Origin: Pseudooceanicola marinus
GTDB taxonomy: Bacteria > Pseudomonadota > Alphaproteobacteria > Rhodobacterales > Rhodobacteraceae
Assembly: GCF_020177265.1 (NCBI RefSeq)
Contig: NZ_JAIVMC010000003.1
Span: forward strand, 1-64,000
Direction of reading: 5' to 3'
DNA: 64,000 bases
In this document: positions 9,097 through 19,082 of the stretch, in pieces
Layout: the number at the start of each line of letters is the position of its first letter
Position numbering within the stretch: the stretch's first letter is position 1
The notes under the pieces: model-generated
The model's database searches: none
Told to the model about the DNA's origin: nothing
The model's input: only the letters and a program-made list of their open reading frames with translations
Made by a program: the position numbers and the translations under genes

Positions 9097-9138
9097 TTGA
9101 CAGATACACTGAAAGTTCGTCAACAAATTGTCAGCGAA
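9097..9138. promoter_or_regulatory. Possible operator between dctP and the hydantoinase gene
   Basis: The 139-bp divergent spacer contains TTGACA at 9097-9102 and, at 9116-9138, an imperfect dyad TTCG...ACAAATTGT...CGAA centred on a perfect 9-bp ACAAATTGT. This is the size and symmetry of a MarR- or GntR-type operator, and a MarR-type gene ends the dct operon. No convincing -10 element was matched to the TTGACA. Confidence 0.3.
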
Positions 9139-9166
9139 ATGACTGCGAGATGCAGGGAGAAGATGA

Positions 9167-12100
9167 ATGAATAAGCAGCAGCGCGGCGCGGAATGGGATT
9201 TCTGGATCGACCGTGGGGGCACCTTTACCGATGTGATCGCCCGTTCCCCCGAAGGGGGACTGACCGCGATGAAGCTCCTGTCGGAGAATCCCGGAGTCTA
9301 CGAGGATGCCGCAATCGAGGGGATTCGTCGCCACCTGGGCGAGGATGAGATTGATTCGTCCCGCGTCGGCACCGTCCGCATGGGCACCACCGTGGCGACC
9401 AATGCGCTGCTCGAACGCAAGGGCGACCGGACGCTTCTGCTGATCACCAAGGGGTTCCGCGATGCCCTGCGCATCGCCTACCAGGATCGGCCCGACATCT
9501 TCGCCAAGGAAATCATCCTGCCCGAACAGCTCTATGAACGGGTGATCGAGGTCGAGGAACGGGTGCGCGCCGACGGTACGGTCGAGGTCGCGCTGGATGC
9601 GGAAGGCACCCGCGCCCAGCTGGAAGAGGCGAAGGCCGACGGGATCGACGCGGTGGCCATCGTGCTGATGCACGCCTGGGCCGCGCCTGATCACGAACTG
9701 GCACTGGAGGCGCTGGCGCGCGAGGTGGGCTTCGGCCAGATCTCGGTCAGCCACGAGGTGTCGCCGCTGATCAAGCTGGTGGGCCGGGGCGATACCACCG
9801 TCGTCGACGCCTACCTGACGCCGATCCTGTCGCGCTACGTCGAACGGGTGGCCAGCGCCCTGGGCGCCACGCCCCCGGACGAGGCGGGGCCGACGCTTCT
9901 GTTCATGATGTCCTCGGGCGGGCTGACCGCCGCCGACCGTTTCAAGGGCCGCGACGCGATCCTGTCAGGCCCCGCGGGCGGGGTCGTCGGGATGGCGCGC
10001 ACCGGGCAGATCGCCGGGCACGACAAGGTGATCGGCTTCGACATGGGCGGCACCTCGACCGACGTGGCGCATTTCGACGGCGCCTTCGAGCGTGCCTTTG
10101 AGACCCAGGTGGCGGGCGTCCGCATGCGCACGCCCATGGTTCAGGTGCATACCGTCGCCGCCGGGGGCGGGTCGATCCTGCATGCCGATCCGGGTCGCTT
10201 CCGCGTCGGTCCCGACAGCGCCGGCGCCCATCCGGGGCCGGCCTGCTACCGGGGCGGCGGGCCGCTGACCGTGACCGATGCCAACGTCATGCTGGGCAAG
10301 CTGAACCCCGACTACTTCCCCGCCATCTTCGGCCCTGACCAGGATCAGCGTCTGGACCGCGACACCGTGGCGGCGAAGTTCACCGAGATTTCCGATGGCC
10401 GCGCGCCCGAAGAGGTGGCCGAGGGATTCCTGCGCATCGCCGTGGAAAGCATGGCCAACGCGGTGAAGAAGATCTCCGTGCAGCGCGGCCATGACGTGAC
10501 GGGCTACCTGCTGAACGCCTTCGGGGGCGCCGGCGGGCAGCACGCCTGCCTCGTTGCCGATGCCCTGGGGATGAGCCAGGTTCTGATCCATCCTCTGTCG
10601 GGCCTCCTGTCGGCCTACGGCATCGGCCTGGCCCGCGTGACCGAGGCGCGCCAGCAGGGGCTGGAAGGCACATTTGGCGAAACCACCGAGATCCCCCCGG
10701 CGCTGGAGCGGCTGGAGGATGAGGTGCTGACCGCCCTGGCCGAACAGGGCGTGCGCGACGGTGTCGAGATCCGCCGCCGGTTGCACCTGCGCTATGCGGG
10801 CACCGACACCGCCCTGCCGGTCGCCTGGGATGGCGACGAGCGGGCCGCGCGGAACGCCTTCGAGGCCGCGCACCTGGCCGAGTTCGGCTTCACCGATCCG
10901 CAGGCGGCCCTGATCGTCGAAGCGGTGGAGGTCGAAGGCGAGGCGCCCGAGGGCGATCGTATCGACGGCACCAGCGCCCTGACCGAAGGCGCGGCGGAGA
11001 TCGAGGCCCGCGTGCCGGTCTTCTCGGGCGGCACCTGGCACGAGGCCGCCGTGGTGCGCCGCGACGCGCTGACGCCCGGCCGTCACGTGCAGGGCCCGGC
11101 GCTGGTGATCGAACCCAACCAGACCATCGTCGTCGAGCCCGGCTGGCGCGCCGAGGTCAGCCAGCATGACCACGTCATCATGACCCGCACCGAGGCCGCC
11201 AACCGCGCCGAGGCAGCGGGGACCGAGGCCGATCCGGTCCTGCTGGAGGTGTTCAACAACCTCTTCATGAACATCGCCGAACAGATGGGCGTCGCCCTGC
11301 AGAAGACCTCGCGCTCGGTCAACATCAAGGAACGGCTCGATTTCTCCTGCGCGGTCTTCGATGCCGATGGCGCGCTGGTGGCCAATGCGCCGCACATGCC
11401 GGTGCACCTCGGCTCCATGGACCGCTCGGTTGAGGCGGTGATCCGGCAGAACAAGGGCCGCGTCCGTCCGGGCGATGTCTTTGCGCTCAACGCGCCCTAC
11501 AACGGCGGCACCCACCTGCCGGACATCACCGTGGTGACGCCGGTTTTCGAGGGGGAGGAGATCCTCTTCTGGACCGCCTCGCGCGGGCACCACGCGGACG
11601 TGGGCGGCATCGCCCCCGGGTCGATGACCCCGCGCGCCACCAGCGTCGACGAGGAAGGCGTTCTGATCGACAACTTCCTGCTGGTCGAGGGCGGGCGCTT
11701 CCGCGACGGCCCGCTGCGCGAGCTGCTGACGGATCACGCTTACCCCTGCCGCAACCCGGATCAGAACATCGCCGACCTGAAGGCCCAGGTGGCCGCCAAC
11801 GCGCGCGGCGCGGCAGAGCTGCGCCGGATGATCGAGCAGTTCGGGCTGGAGGTCGTGCAGGCCTACATGGGCCACGTGCAGGACAACGCGAGCGCCGAGG
11901 TGGCGCGGGTGCTGGGCCGGCTGGACGACGGCGAGTACGAGTACCCCACCGACACTGGCCAGACGATCCGCGTGAAGATCACCATCGACCGTGACGCGGG
12001 CGAGGCCACGGTGGACTTCACCGGCACGTCGCCCATGGCCGAGAACAACTTCAACGCGCCGGAACCGGTGACGCGGGCGGCTGTTCTCTACGTCTTCCGG

Positions 12101-12763
12101 GTCATGGTCGAGGCGCCGATCCCGATGAACGCAGGCTGCCTGGGGCCCATCCGGATCATCGTGCCCGAAGGCTGCATGCTGGCGCCGACCTACCCGGCGG
12201 CAGTGGTGGCCGGCAACGTCGAGACCTCGCAGCATGTCACCAACGCGCTTTTCGGGGCGCTTGGCGCCATGTCGAACAGCGAGGGCACGATGAACAACCT
12301 GACCTTCGGCAACGACGCCTACCAGTACTATGAGACGATCTGCGCGGGCTCGCCCGCCGGTCGGTTCAACGACGGGCGAGAGTTCGCGGGCCAGGCGGGG
12401 GTGCATGTGCACATGACCAACTCGCGCCTGACCGATCCGGAGATCCTGGAAAGCCGTTACCCGGTCCTGCTGGAACGCTTCGGCATCGACGAAGGGTCCG
12501 GCGGGCAGGGCCGGGTCGCGGGCGGCGACGGCACCAGCCGGGTGATCCGCTTCCTCGAACCGATGGACCTGTCGATCCTGTCCTCGCACCGGGCGAACCC
12601 GCCGCAGGGCCTGAAGGGCGGCCAGCCTGGCCGCTGCGGCAAGACCGAGGTGCGGCGCCTGTCTGGCGAGGTCGAGGCGCTGAAGGCCTGTGACCAGACC
12701 GAACTGGCCGCCGGCGAGGCGGTGATCGTCACCACCCCCACCCCCGGCGGTTACGGCGACTGA
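9167..12763 (+). CDS. Fused hydantoinase A/B, 5-oxoprolinase-type
   Basis: A 1198-residue protein in which an N-terminal HyuA-type ATP-using half (about 1-690; phosphate-binding [11 protein letters not shown] near residue 8 and [11 protein letters not shown] near 290) is joined to a C-terminal HyuB half (about 690-1190, starting near [20 protein letters not shown]). Length and domain order match eukaryotic-style ATP-dependent 5-oxoprolinases, which open 5-oxoproline to glutamate; hydantoin or another cyclic amide is possible. The start at 9167 is preceded by AGGGAGAAGATGA. It is divergent from the TRAP operon, which may supply the substrate. It is followed by a strong terminator. Confidence 0.85.
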   Translation: MNKQQRGAEWDFWIDRGGTFTDVIARSPEGGLTAMKLLSENPGVYEDAAIEGIRRHLGEDEIDSSRVGTVRMGTTVATNALLERKGDRTLLLITKGFRDALRIAYQDRPDIFAKEIILPEQLYERVIEVEERVRADGTVEVALDAEGTRAQLEEAKADGIDAVAIVLMHAWAAPDHELALEALAREVGFGQISVSHEVSPLIKLVGRGDTTVVDAYLTPILSRYVERVASALGATPPDEAGPTLLFMMSSGGLTAADRFKGRDAILSGPAGGVVGMARTGQIAGHDKVIGFDMGGTSTDVAHFDGAFERAFETQVAGVRMRTPMVQVHTVAAGGGSILHADPGRFRVGPDSAGAHPGPACYRGGGPLTVTDANVMLGKLNPDYFPAIFGPDQDQRLDRDTVAAKFTEISDGRAPEEVAEGFLRIAVESMANAVKKISVQRGHDVTGYLLNAFGGAGGQHACLVADALGMSQVLIHPLSGLLSAYGIGLARVTEARQQGLEGTFGETTEIPPALERLEDEVLTALAEQGVRDGVEIRRRLHLRYAGTDTALPVAWDGDERAARNAFEAAHLAEFGFTDPQAALIVEAVEVEGEAPEGDRIDGTSALTEGAAEIEARVPVFSGGTWHEAAVVRRDALTPGRHVQGPALVIEPNQTIVVEPGWRAEVSQHDHVIMTRTEAANRAEAAGTEADPVLLEVFNNLFMNIAEQMGVALQKTSRSVNIKERLDFSCAVFDADGALVANAPHMPVHLGSMDRSVEAVIRQNKGRVRPGDVFALNAPYNGGTHLPDITVVTPVFEGEEILFWTASRGHHADVGGIAPGSMTPRATSVDEEGVLIDNFLLVEGGRFRDGPLRELLTDHAYPCRNPDQNIADLKAQVAANARGAAELRRMIEQFGLEVVQAYMGHVQDNASAEVARVLGRLDDGEYEYPTDTGQTIRVKITIDRDAGEATVDFTGTSPMAENNFNAPEPVTRAAVLYVFRVMVEAPIPMNAGCLGPIRIIVPEGCMLAPTYPAAVVAGNVETSQHVTNALFGALGAMSNSEGTMNNLTFGNDAYQYYETICAGSPAGRFNDGREFAGQAGVHVHMTNSRLTDPEILESRYPVLLERFGIDEGSGGQGRVAGGDGTSRVIRFLEPMDLSILSSHRANPPQGLKGGQPGRCGKTEVRRLSGEVEALKACDQTELAAGEAVIVTTPTPGGYGD

Positions 12764-12789
12764 TCCCGGGGGCACGGCCTGAAACGAAA

Positions 12790-12816
12790 AAGACCGGCGC
12801 AGATCGCGCCGGTCTT
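12790..12816. terminator. Bidirectional intrinsic terminator
   Basis: Arms 12790-12800 and 12806-12816 form a perfect 11-bp stem with a 5-nt loop. It is preceded by an A-rich run and followed by TTCTTTATTCTT, so it has the form of a rho-independent terminator on the plus strand, with an A-rich flank that also serves the minus strand. It lies between the convergent hydantoinase gene and the molybdenum hydroxylase gene. Confidence 0.85.
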
Positions 12817-12840
12817 CTTTATTCTTAAGGGCAGGTTGCC

Positions 12841-15036
12841 TCAGCCGAAGTCGTGTTTCGACAGCGGCAGGCTGCGCACCCGCTGGCCGGTCAGCTGGGC
12901 CACGGCGTTGACCACCGCAGGCGGCACCGCAGGCAGGCCGGGCTCGCCCACGCCACCCATCTGGGCGCCGCTTTCGATCACCTCCACGTGGACCTCGGGC
13001 ATCATGTAGGGGCGCAGGATCTCGTACATGTCGAAGTTGCGCGCCGTCGGCTCGCCGTTCTCGTAGACCAGTTCCTCGACCAGCGTTTCCGACAGGCCAA
13101 GCGCCACGGCGGATTGCACCTGTGCCTCGATCACCGCCGGGTTCACGATGGTGCCAGGGTCGATGGCCGTCCAGATGTTGTGGACCCGCACCGCGCCCCG
13201 GTCGAGGGAGACCTCGGCGATGGCTGCTGCCTCCGACCCGAAGGGGGAGGCCATGGCGACGCCGCGGGCGCGCGTGGTGCCGTCCTCGGCCTCGTAGGGG
13301 CCGGGTTTCCAGCCGCCCGAAAGCTCTGCCGTGCGGGTCAGCAGCGTGGTCAGCCGGTCGTTGCCCGACAGCAGCTGCAGCCGCATCTCGTAGGGGTCCT
13401 GGCCGGAGGCCTCGGCCAGCTCGTCGAGGAAACCTTCGTACATGAAGTCATGCATCGAATGCCCGACCGAGCGCCAGTAGCCGATCACCGCTGGATTGGC
13501 GACGGGGATCTGGCCGATGGCCTTGTTGGCCAGCGCGTAGCTCTTGCCCGAGATCCCTTCGGAGGCCGAGGGGTCGCTACCCGGAGGAGCGTTGTACCAG
13601 CGTTGCGTCGGGCCTTCGCCGACCACCGTCGCCTCCAGCGAGACCGCGCGGTCCTCGCCCACGGCGCCGCGGAACTTCGCCAGGCCCAGAGGGCGGGGGG
13701 CGTCGCGCAGGAAATCCTCCTCGCGGGTCCAGATCAGCTTCACCGGGCGGCCGGTGGCCTGGGCCAGGGCGATCGCCTGCGGGAAGGGATTGGCCGTGCG
13801 GTAGAGGAAATGGCGCCCGAAGAAGCCGCCCAGCATCTGGCTGTGCAGGGTCACCTGCGCCGGGTCGATCCCGGCGGCCTCGGCGGCGGCGCCGACGAAC
13901 TGTTCAGGGGCCTGGTTGGGCAGCCACAGCTCCAGCGTGCCATCGTCGTTGAAGCGCGCGGTGGCCGAGGGCGGCTCCAGCTGGCCGTGGACGACGAAGG
14001 GCGCGTCGTAGACCGCCTCGATCACCGTGTCGGCGGCGTCGAGGGCCGCGGCTGCATCGCCCTCCGCCTCGATCTCGACGACCTCGCCACTGGAGCCGGC
14101 CAGGGTGTCGCGGAACCCGGTGGAGGAGAAGTCGGCGGGCATCGGCCATTCGGCCTCGCCCTCGGTCCATTCGACCTCGGCCGCTTCGACGGCGCGGCGG
14201 GCCTGCCAGAACTTTTCGGCCACGACAGCCACGGCCCCATCCAGCATATGCACCGAATGCACGCCACGCATGCCCTCGATCTCGGCCTGGTTGGTCACGG
14301 CCGAGGGGGTCATGCCGAGGCGCGGGGCGTGCTGGACGGCGGCCAGCAGCATGCCGTCGACCTCGACATCCAGGGCGTAGCGAGCCCGGCCGGTGGACTT
14401 GTCGCGCACGTCGAGACGCGGCATGCCGGTCTTCAACCAGCGGAAGTCGGCCTCCTCCTTCAGCGTGACCTCGGTGGGCACGGGCAGGTCCATCGCCGCC
14501 TCGGCCAGCTCACCATAGCCCAGACGGTTGCCCGAGTCCGGATCGACCACGGCGCCCGGTTCGGTGATGAGCGTGGCGGCCTCCACGTCCCAGCGGGTCG
14601 CGGCGGCCTCGATCAGCATGGCGCGGGCCGAGGCGCCCAGTTGGCGCATGATCGGATAGGCCGTGCGGGTGGAGGCGGAGCCGCCGGTGATGCGGTAGCC
14701 GCCCATGACACCGAAGGGACCGCCCGGCGGGGCGCTTTCGACGGTGAAGGCCATGGGATCGAGGTCCAGCTCCTCGCCCACGATCTGCGCCATGGCCGAG
14801 TAGATCCCCTGGCCCCCTTCGATGAAGGGGCTGCGCAGGACGGCGGTGCCATCGGCGCGCAGTTCCAGGAAGGCCTGCACGGCGGCCGGTTCAGCCGCGG
14901 CGCCGGCCTCCTGCGCCTTCGTGGGGCGGACGGGCAGGGTGGTGGCCAGCACCAGCGCGCCGGAGCCGGCCAGGAAGCCGCGGCGCGAGACGTTCAGCGG
15001 CGCGGCACGGGCGGTGATCTTGTCGAGGATACCCAT
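12841..15036 (-). CDS. Exported molybdopterin-dependent hydroxylase, large subunit (isoquinoline oxidoreductase IorB type)
   Basis: A 731-residue large subunit of the xanthine dehydrogenase / aldehyde oxidase superfamily. The N-terminus has a twin-arginine signal (SRRGFLAG at residues 17-24), as in the IorB branch, so the enzyme acts in the periplasm. Molybdopterin-binding regions include GGFFGRHFLYRTANP near 405 and the active-site glutamate region GGVGEPGLPAVPP near 700. It pairs with the 2Fe-2S subunit encoded 3 nt upstream (start preceded by GGAGG). The substrate, an aldehyde or N-heterocycle, cannot be predicted. No cytochrome c subunit is adjacent. Confidence 0.85.
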   Translation of the reverse strand: MGILDKITARAAPLNVSRRGFLAGSGALVLATTLPVRPTKAQEAGAAAEPAAVQAFLELRADGTAVLRSPFIEGGQGIYSAMAQIVGEELDLDPMAFTVESAPPGGPFGVMGGYRITGGSASTRTAYPIMRQLGASARAMLIEAAATRWDVEAATLITEPGAVVDPDSGNRLGYGELAEAAMDLPVPTEVTLKEEADFRWLKTGMPRLDVRDKSTGRARYALDVEVDGMLLAAVQHAPRLGMTPSAVTNQAEIEGMRGVHSVHMLDGAVAVVAEKFWQARRAVEAAEVEWTEGEAEWPMPADFSSTGFRDTLAGSSGEVVEIEAEGDAAAALDAADTVIEAVYDAPFVVHGQLEPPSATARFNDDGTLELWLPNQAPEQFVGAAAEAAGIDPAQVTLHSQMLGGFFGRHFLYRTANPFPQAIALAQATGRPVKLIWTREEDFLRDAPRPLGLAKFRGAVGEDRAVSLEATVVGEGPTQRWYNAPPGSDPSASEGISGKSYALANKAIGQIPVANPAVIGYWRSVGHSMHDFMYEGFLDELAEASGQDPYEMRLQLLSGNDRLTTLLTRTAELSGGWKPGPYEAEDGTTRARGVAMASPFGSEAAAIAEVSLDRGAVRVHNIWTAIDPGTIVNPAVIEAQVQSAVALGLSETLVEELVYENGEPTARNFDMYEILRPYMMPEVHVEVIESGAQMGGVGEPGLPAVPPAVVNAVAQLTGQRVRSLPLSKHDFG

Positions 15037-15039
15037 GGA

Positions 15040-15486
<447 letters not shown>

Positions 15487-15749
15487 GGGAGCCTCCTTGC
15501 AGGTCCTCGTGTGGCATATCCGGCGCTGGCATCCCGCGAGGGGCAGGGCGCGCCGGCATAGGGTCGTCGGCGCAAAGATTACTCCCACGGGCGCCTTATG
15601 CTAAGGGCGGCGGCCCGATAGGACCAATGAGCCTGCCTCATGAATGGGGCGCCCCTGGGCCGCAGGACCGACGGCGGGGCGCGCATTTTCCGTTGGAAAG
15701 CGTCCGACGGCCCTGTAGCACCGAAGGGGTACAGGGCAGGGAGGGGGCC

Positions 15750-17420
15750 ATGTCGCAGGCAACACCGGAGGCGGAGACCTTCGATTACGTCATCGTCGGC
15801 GCGGGCACGGCGGGCTGCCTGCTGGCCAACCGGCTGAGCGCCGATCCCGGCACCCGCGTCCTGCTGCTGGAGGCCGGTCCGAAGGACAGCTACCACTGGA
15901 TCCATATCCCCGTCGGCTATCTCTATTGCATCGGCAATCCGCGCACCGACTGGATGTATTCCACCGAGGCTGCGCCGGGGCTGAACGGGCGCAGCCTGCT
16001 TTATCCGCGCGGCAAGACCCTGGGCGGCTGTTCCTCGATCAACGGCATGATCTACATGCGCGGCCAGGCGCGGGACTATGACGGCTGGGCGCAGATCACC
16101 GGAGAGGACGCCTGGGGCTGGCAGGCCTCGCTGGAGGATTTTAAGCGCCACGAGGATCACTATAGGCTCGACGGCGGGGCGGACCCGGCCACCGGTGACA
16201 ACGGCCGCTTTTCGGATCTGCACGGGTCGGGCGGCGAGTGGCGGGTGGAGAAACAGCGCCTGCGCTGGGACGTGCTGGACAGTTTCGCCGAAGCCGCGGC
16301 CGAGGCGGGGATCGAGCCGACCGAGGATTTCAACACCGGTGACAATTCGGGCGTGGGTTATTTCGACGTGAACCAGCGCGCGGGCTGGCGCTGGAACGCT
16401 TCCAAGGCCTTCCTGCGGCCCGCGCGGCACCGTGCGAACCTGACCATCTGGACCGGCGCGCAGGCAGAACGGCTGACCTTCGACCGCAGCGGCGCCCTGC
16501 GCTGTGATGGCGTGGTGGTGCGGCGCGGCAGCGCCAGCGTGACGGCAAGGGCCCGGCGCGAGGTGGTGCTGGCGGCGGGGGCGGTGAATTCCCCCGCGTT
16601 GCTGCAGCTCTCGGGGTTGGGGCCGGCGGAGCTGTTGCGGCGTCACGGGATCGAGGTGCTGCGGGATATGCCCGGGGTGGGGGAGAACCTGCAGGATCAC
16701 CTGCAGATCCGCGCCGTCTACAAGGTGGCCGGGACGAAGACGCTGAACGCGCTGACCGCCAGCCTCTTCGGTAAGGCGGCGATCGGGCTGGAATACGCCC
16801 TGCGCCGCTCGGGCCCGATGAGCATGTCCCCCAGCCAGCTGGGCGCCTTCACCCGGTCCGACCCGGACCGGGCGCATGCCAACCTGCAATACCACGTCCA
16901 GCCGCTGAGCCTCGATGCCTTCGGCCAGCCGCTGCACGGCTTCCCGGCGATCACGGTCTCGGTCTGCAACCTGAACCCTAGTTCGCGCGGGCATGTGCGG
17001 ATCGGATCGGGGGATTTCCGCGACGCGCCGAAGATCGCGCCGAATTACCTGTCGACGGAGGAGGACCGCCAGGTCGCCGCCGCCAGCCTGCGCCAGGTGC
17101 GCGGGATCATGGAACAGCCCGCCATGGCCCGCTACCAACCAGAGGAATACAAGCCCGGGGTGCAATACCAGAGTGACAAGGAACTGGCGCGGCTGGCCGG
17201 CGACATCGCCAGCACGATCTTTCATCCCGTCGGCACGGTCCGCATGGGGGCCAAGGAAGATGCCAGCGCTCCGCTGGATCCGCATCTGCGGATGAAGGGG
17301 GTGGCCGGGCTGCGGGTGGTCGATGCCTCGGTCATGCCCCGGATCACCAGCGGCAACACCAATGCGCCGACGCTGATGATCGCCGAAAAGGCCGTCGGCT
17401 GGATCCGCGCGGGGGCGTGA
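15750..17420 (+). CDS. GMC-family FAD-dependent oxidoreductase (choline dehydrogenase-like)
   Basis: A 556-residue glucose-methanol-choline oxidoreductase. It has the N-terminal FAD-binding GAGTAGCLLANRL (residues 19-31), the GMC signature region LYPRGKTLGGCSSINGMIYMRG near residue 85, a second signature GAVNSPALLQLSG near 280, and the catalytic histidine His492 in FHPVGTVRMG. It oxidises an alcohol, with choline-type or aliphatic alcohols most common for this branch. No signal peptide. The start at 15750 has GGGAGGGGG upstream; an in-frame extension to 15627 has no ribosome site. It stands alone, divergent from the molybdenum hydroxylase and upstream of a GlxA-type regulator that may control it (inference). 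Confidence 0.85.
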   Translation: MSQATPEAETFDYVIVGAGTAGCLLANRLSADPGTRVLLLEAGPKDSYHWIHIPVGYLYCIGNPRTDWMYSTEAAPGLNGRSLLYPRGKTLGGCSSINGMIYMRGQARDYDGWAQITGEDAWGWQASLEDFKRHEDHYRLDGGADPATGDNGRFSDLHGSGGEWRVEKQRLRWDVLDSFAEAAAEAGIEPTEDFNTGDNSGVGYFDVNQRAGWRWNASKAFLRPARHRANLTIWTGAQAERLTFDRSGALRCDGVVVRRGSASVTARARREVVLAAGAVNSPALLQLSGLGPAELLRRHGIEVLRDMPGVGENLQDHLQIRAVYKVAGTKTLNALTASLFGKAAIGLEYALRRSGPMSMSPSQLGAFTRSDPDRAHANLQYHVQPLSLDAFGQPLHGFPAITVSVCNLNPSSRGHVRIGSGDFRDAPKIAPNYLSTEEDRQVAAASLRQVRGIMEQPAMARYQPEEYKPGVQYQSDKELARLAGDIASTIFHPVGTVRMGAKEDASAPLDPHLRMKGVAGLRVVDASVMPRITSGNTNAPTLMIAEKAVGWIRAGA

Positions 17421-17814
17421 CGCGGCCGCGCCGCCATCACCGGGTCGATCCCCTTGGTCCGGGCGCCGCCGGCGACCGATCGACCGACCACGGTGGGGGG
17501 CTCCATGGTCTGCGCCCATGCCCTGAGCCTGCATCCGGGTGGCGTGCCGGAGATGCCAGCGCCGCGGGGCTGAGGGAAAGAGATTCGCTCCGGCCCTGCT
17601 GTCAACGGATCGCGGGGGCTGGCGTGAGCCTCTGAAACGGGGCGCAGGGGCGTCTGATGCCCGTCCGGTGGGCGGGTTTGCAGGGAAAGGGGCGGCCTCT
17701 CGCGCTTCTGTCTTGACCGATCTGTCATGCTGACGTCACACGGACGCGAAGGGCTGCCGTTCCGACACCCGTCCCCGACCCCCTGCCGCCTTGGCACAGC
17801 AGAAGGCTGATCCC
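17421..17814. other. Intergenic region before the GlxA-type regulator
   Basis: A 394-base spacer between the GMC oxidoreductase and the regulator. Base composition is like the flanking coding DNA, but no open frame here has a ribosome site and protein-like composition. A segment at 17712-17738 (TTGACC, then GACGTCAC) is the only promoter-like stretch seen. No clear terminator or repeat was found. Confidence 0.4.
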
Positions 17815-18873
17815 ATGGACAACAGTTTCAAGGACCGCTTCACCACCGCCGCCCCCGTGGTTCCGCAGGGCGACGCCTTCTTCCCCTTGCCGGCGCCGGA
17901 GAAGTCGACCGTCTTCGCCTTCCTGCTGGTGCCCGGGTTCACACTGCTGGCCTTTTCGGCCGCGGTCGAGGCGCTGCGCATCGCCAACCAGCTGTCGCAG
18001 CAACCGCTGTACCAGTGGCGCGTGCTGTCGGTGGATGGCGAGCCCGTCTATTCCTCCTCCGGCATCCCGATCGGGGTCGAGGGGGCGATCGACAAGCTGC
18101 CGCGCGACACGGGCCTCTTCGTCTGTTCCGGCAACCCGGCGGCAGAGGCGATGACGCCGGCCGTGGTGGGCGCGGTGCAGCGGCACCACCGCTTCGGCGG
18201 CATGGTCGGCGGGATCTGCACCGGCGCCGTGGCGCTGGCCCGCGCGGGCCTGCTGGGCGACAAGGCCTTCACCCTGCACTGGGAAAACCTGCCCGCCTTC
18301 CGCACTCATTTCCCCGATCTGCTGCCCAAGGAAACCAAGTACGAGATCGACGGCCGCCTGATGACCTGCGGCGGCGGCTCGGCGGCGATCGACATGATGC
18401 TGGACCTGATCGGCCGCGATCATGGCGAGGCCTTTGCCGCGATGGTGTCGGAGATGTGCCTGCGCAAGGTGGCCGTGGGCCGCGAGGAGGAGCAGCGCAG
18501 CTCGACCTCTGTTCTGATCCGCACGCGTCACCCGGGCCTGCTGTCGATGGTGGAACTGATGAAATCCCACCTCGAAGATCCGCTGACCATGGAAGAGCTG
18601 GCGCTGACCTCGGGCTATTCCCGGCGCCATATCGAGCGGCTGTTCATGTCGGTCTTCGGCAAGACCCCGGGGGAGTTCTACCGGGGGCTGCGGCTGGACC
18701 ACGGGCGGATGCTGCTGAGCTCGACCGACCTGGAGCTGATCGACGTGGCCACCGCCTGTGGCTATGGCTCGGTCGGGCATTTCTCGCGCTGCTTCAAGGC
18801 GCGTTTCGGCGTGGCCCCCACGGCCTACAACCGCGCCCTGGGACGCGCGCGGCGCACGACGCGGCGGGGCTGA
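17815..18873 (+). CDS. GlxA-family transcriptional regulator (DJ-1/PfpI domain plus AraC helix-turn-helix)
   Basis: A 352-residue regulator. Residues of about 35-200 form a class I glutamine amidotransferase-like (DJ-1/PfpI) domain; the nucleophile-elbow region is GGICTGAVALA near residue 137. Residues of about 230-340 carry the two AraC-type helix-turn-helix motifs (LTMEELALTSGYSRRHIERLF and LIDVATACGYGSVGHFSRCFK). Proteins of this type, such as GbdR and CdhR, control quaternary-amine and amino acid catabolism. The start at 17815 has AGAAGG upstream. Its target is not evident; the upstream GMC oxidoreductase is the nearest candidate. Confidence 0.85.
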   Translation: MDNSFKDRFTTAAPVVPQGDAFFPLPAPEKSTVFAFLLVPGFTLLAFSAAVEALRIANQLSQQPLYQWRVLSVDGEPVYSSSGIPIGVEGAIDKLPRDTGLFVCSGNPAAEAMTPAVVGAVQRHHRFGGMVGGICTGAVALARAGLLGDKAFTLHWENLPAFRTHFPDLLPKETKYEIDGRLMTCGGGSAAIDMMLDLIGRDHGEAFAAMVSEMCLRKVAVGREEEQRSSTSVLIRTRHPGLLSMVELMKSHLEDPLTMEELALTSGYSRRHIERLFMSVFGKTPGEFYRGLRLDHGRMLLSSTDLELIDVATACGYGSVGHFSRCFKARFGVAPTAYNRALGRARRTTRRG

Positions 18874-18924
18874 CGGAGGTTCGCCTGTCTGGGACGCGAG
18901 CCTGGCTCGGCAGATATTGAAAGG

Positions 18925-19042
18925 GGGTAGGGCACCGGAGACGGGGGGACATGTCTCCGGTGCCAAGTCCGGGGGCGAGACGAGGAAAGAAACACGACCC
19001 CAGAACCGATGCACGATCTGTACGGGACGAGGACATCGGACG
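18925..19042 (-). ncRNA. Candidate EcfG-dependent small RNA
   Basis: A GGAAC-N16-CGTT promoter match at 19050-19074 on the minus strand would start transcription near 19042, just past the end of the amidotransferase-like gene. About 80-110 nt later the transcript reaches a perfect 12-bp stem (18931-18942 with 18953-18964, 10-nt loop) followed on this strand by CTACCCCCTTT. No plausible protein frame lies between. A stress-induced RNA of about 110-120 nt, or a 3' leader antisense to the end of the glxA-type gene, is inferred. There is no transcript evidence. Confidence 0.4.
18931..18964. terminator. Strong stem-loop after the GlxA-type regulator
   Basis: Arms 18931-18942 and 18953-18964 form a perfect 12-bp stem with a 10-nt loop. 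It lies 57 nt past the regulator's stop codon. The minus-strand side has a short pyrimidine-rich tail (CTACCCCCTTT); the plus-strand side has none. It could end both the regulator transcript and the proposed small RNA. Confidence 0.55.
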
Positions 19043-19049
19043 GAAAGCT

Positions 19050-19074
19050 AACGCGTGGTCTCGGCGCGGGTTCC
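19050..19074 (-). promoter_or_regulatory. EcfG-type promoter without an obvious gene
   Basis: Read on the minus strand, GGAAC (19070-19074) is followed after exactly 16 bp by CGTT (19050-19053). This is a perfect match to the alphaproteobacterial EcfG consensus seen at two other sites in this window (23506-23530 and 24757-24781). It lies 9 bases beyond the stop of the leftward amidotransferase-like gene and points at the 3' end of a convergent gene. Confidence 0.6.
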
Positions 19075-19082
19075 AAGAAAAA

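Noticed and set aside
9139-9174. 11-codon upstream frame overlapping the hydantoinase start
   Set aside because: No ribosome site of its own was seen, and the overlap is explained by the ATGAATGAATAA run around the true start.
17739-17763. EcfG-like promoter on the minus strand (GGAAC-N16-CGTG)
   Set aside because: One mismatch in the -10 and no gene or terminator-bounded unit in its direction. A single near match is expected by chance in DNA of this size.
18895-18925. Possible fourth copy of the GGGATATTT repeat (CAGATATTGAAAGGGGG)
   Set aside because: Only the ATATT core and a G-run resemble the element; the stem arms and the conserved flank are missing.
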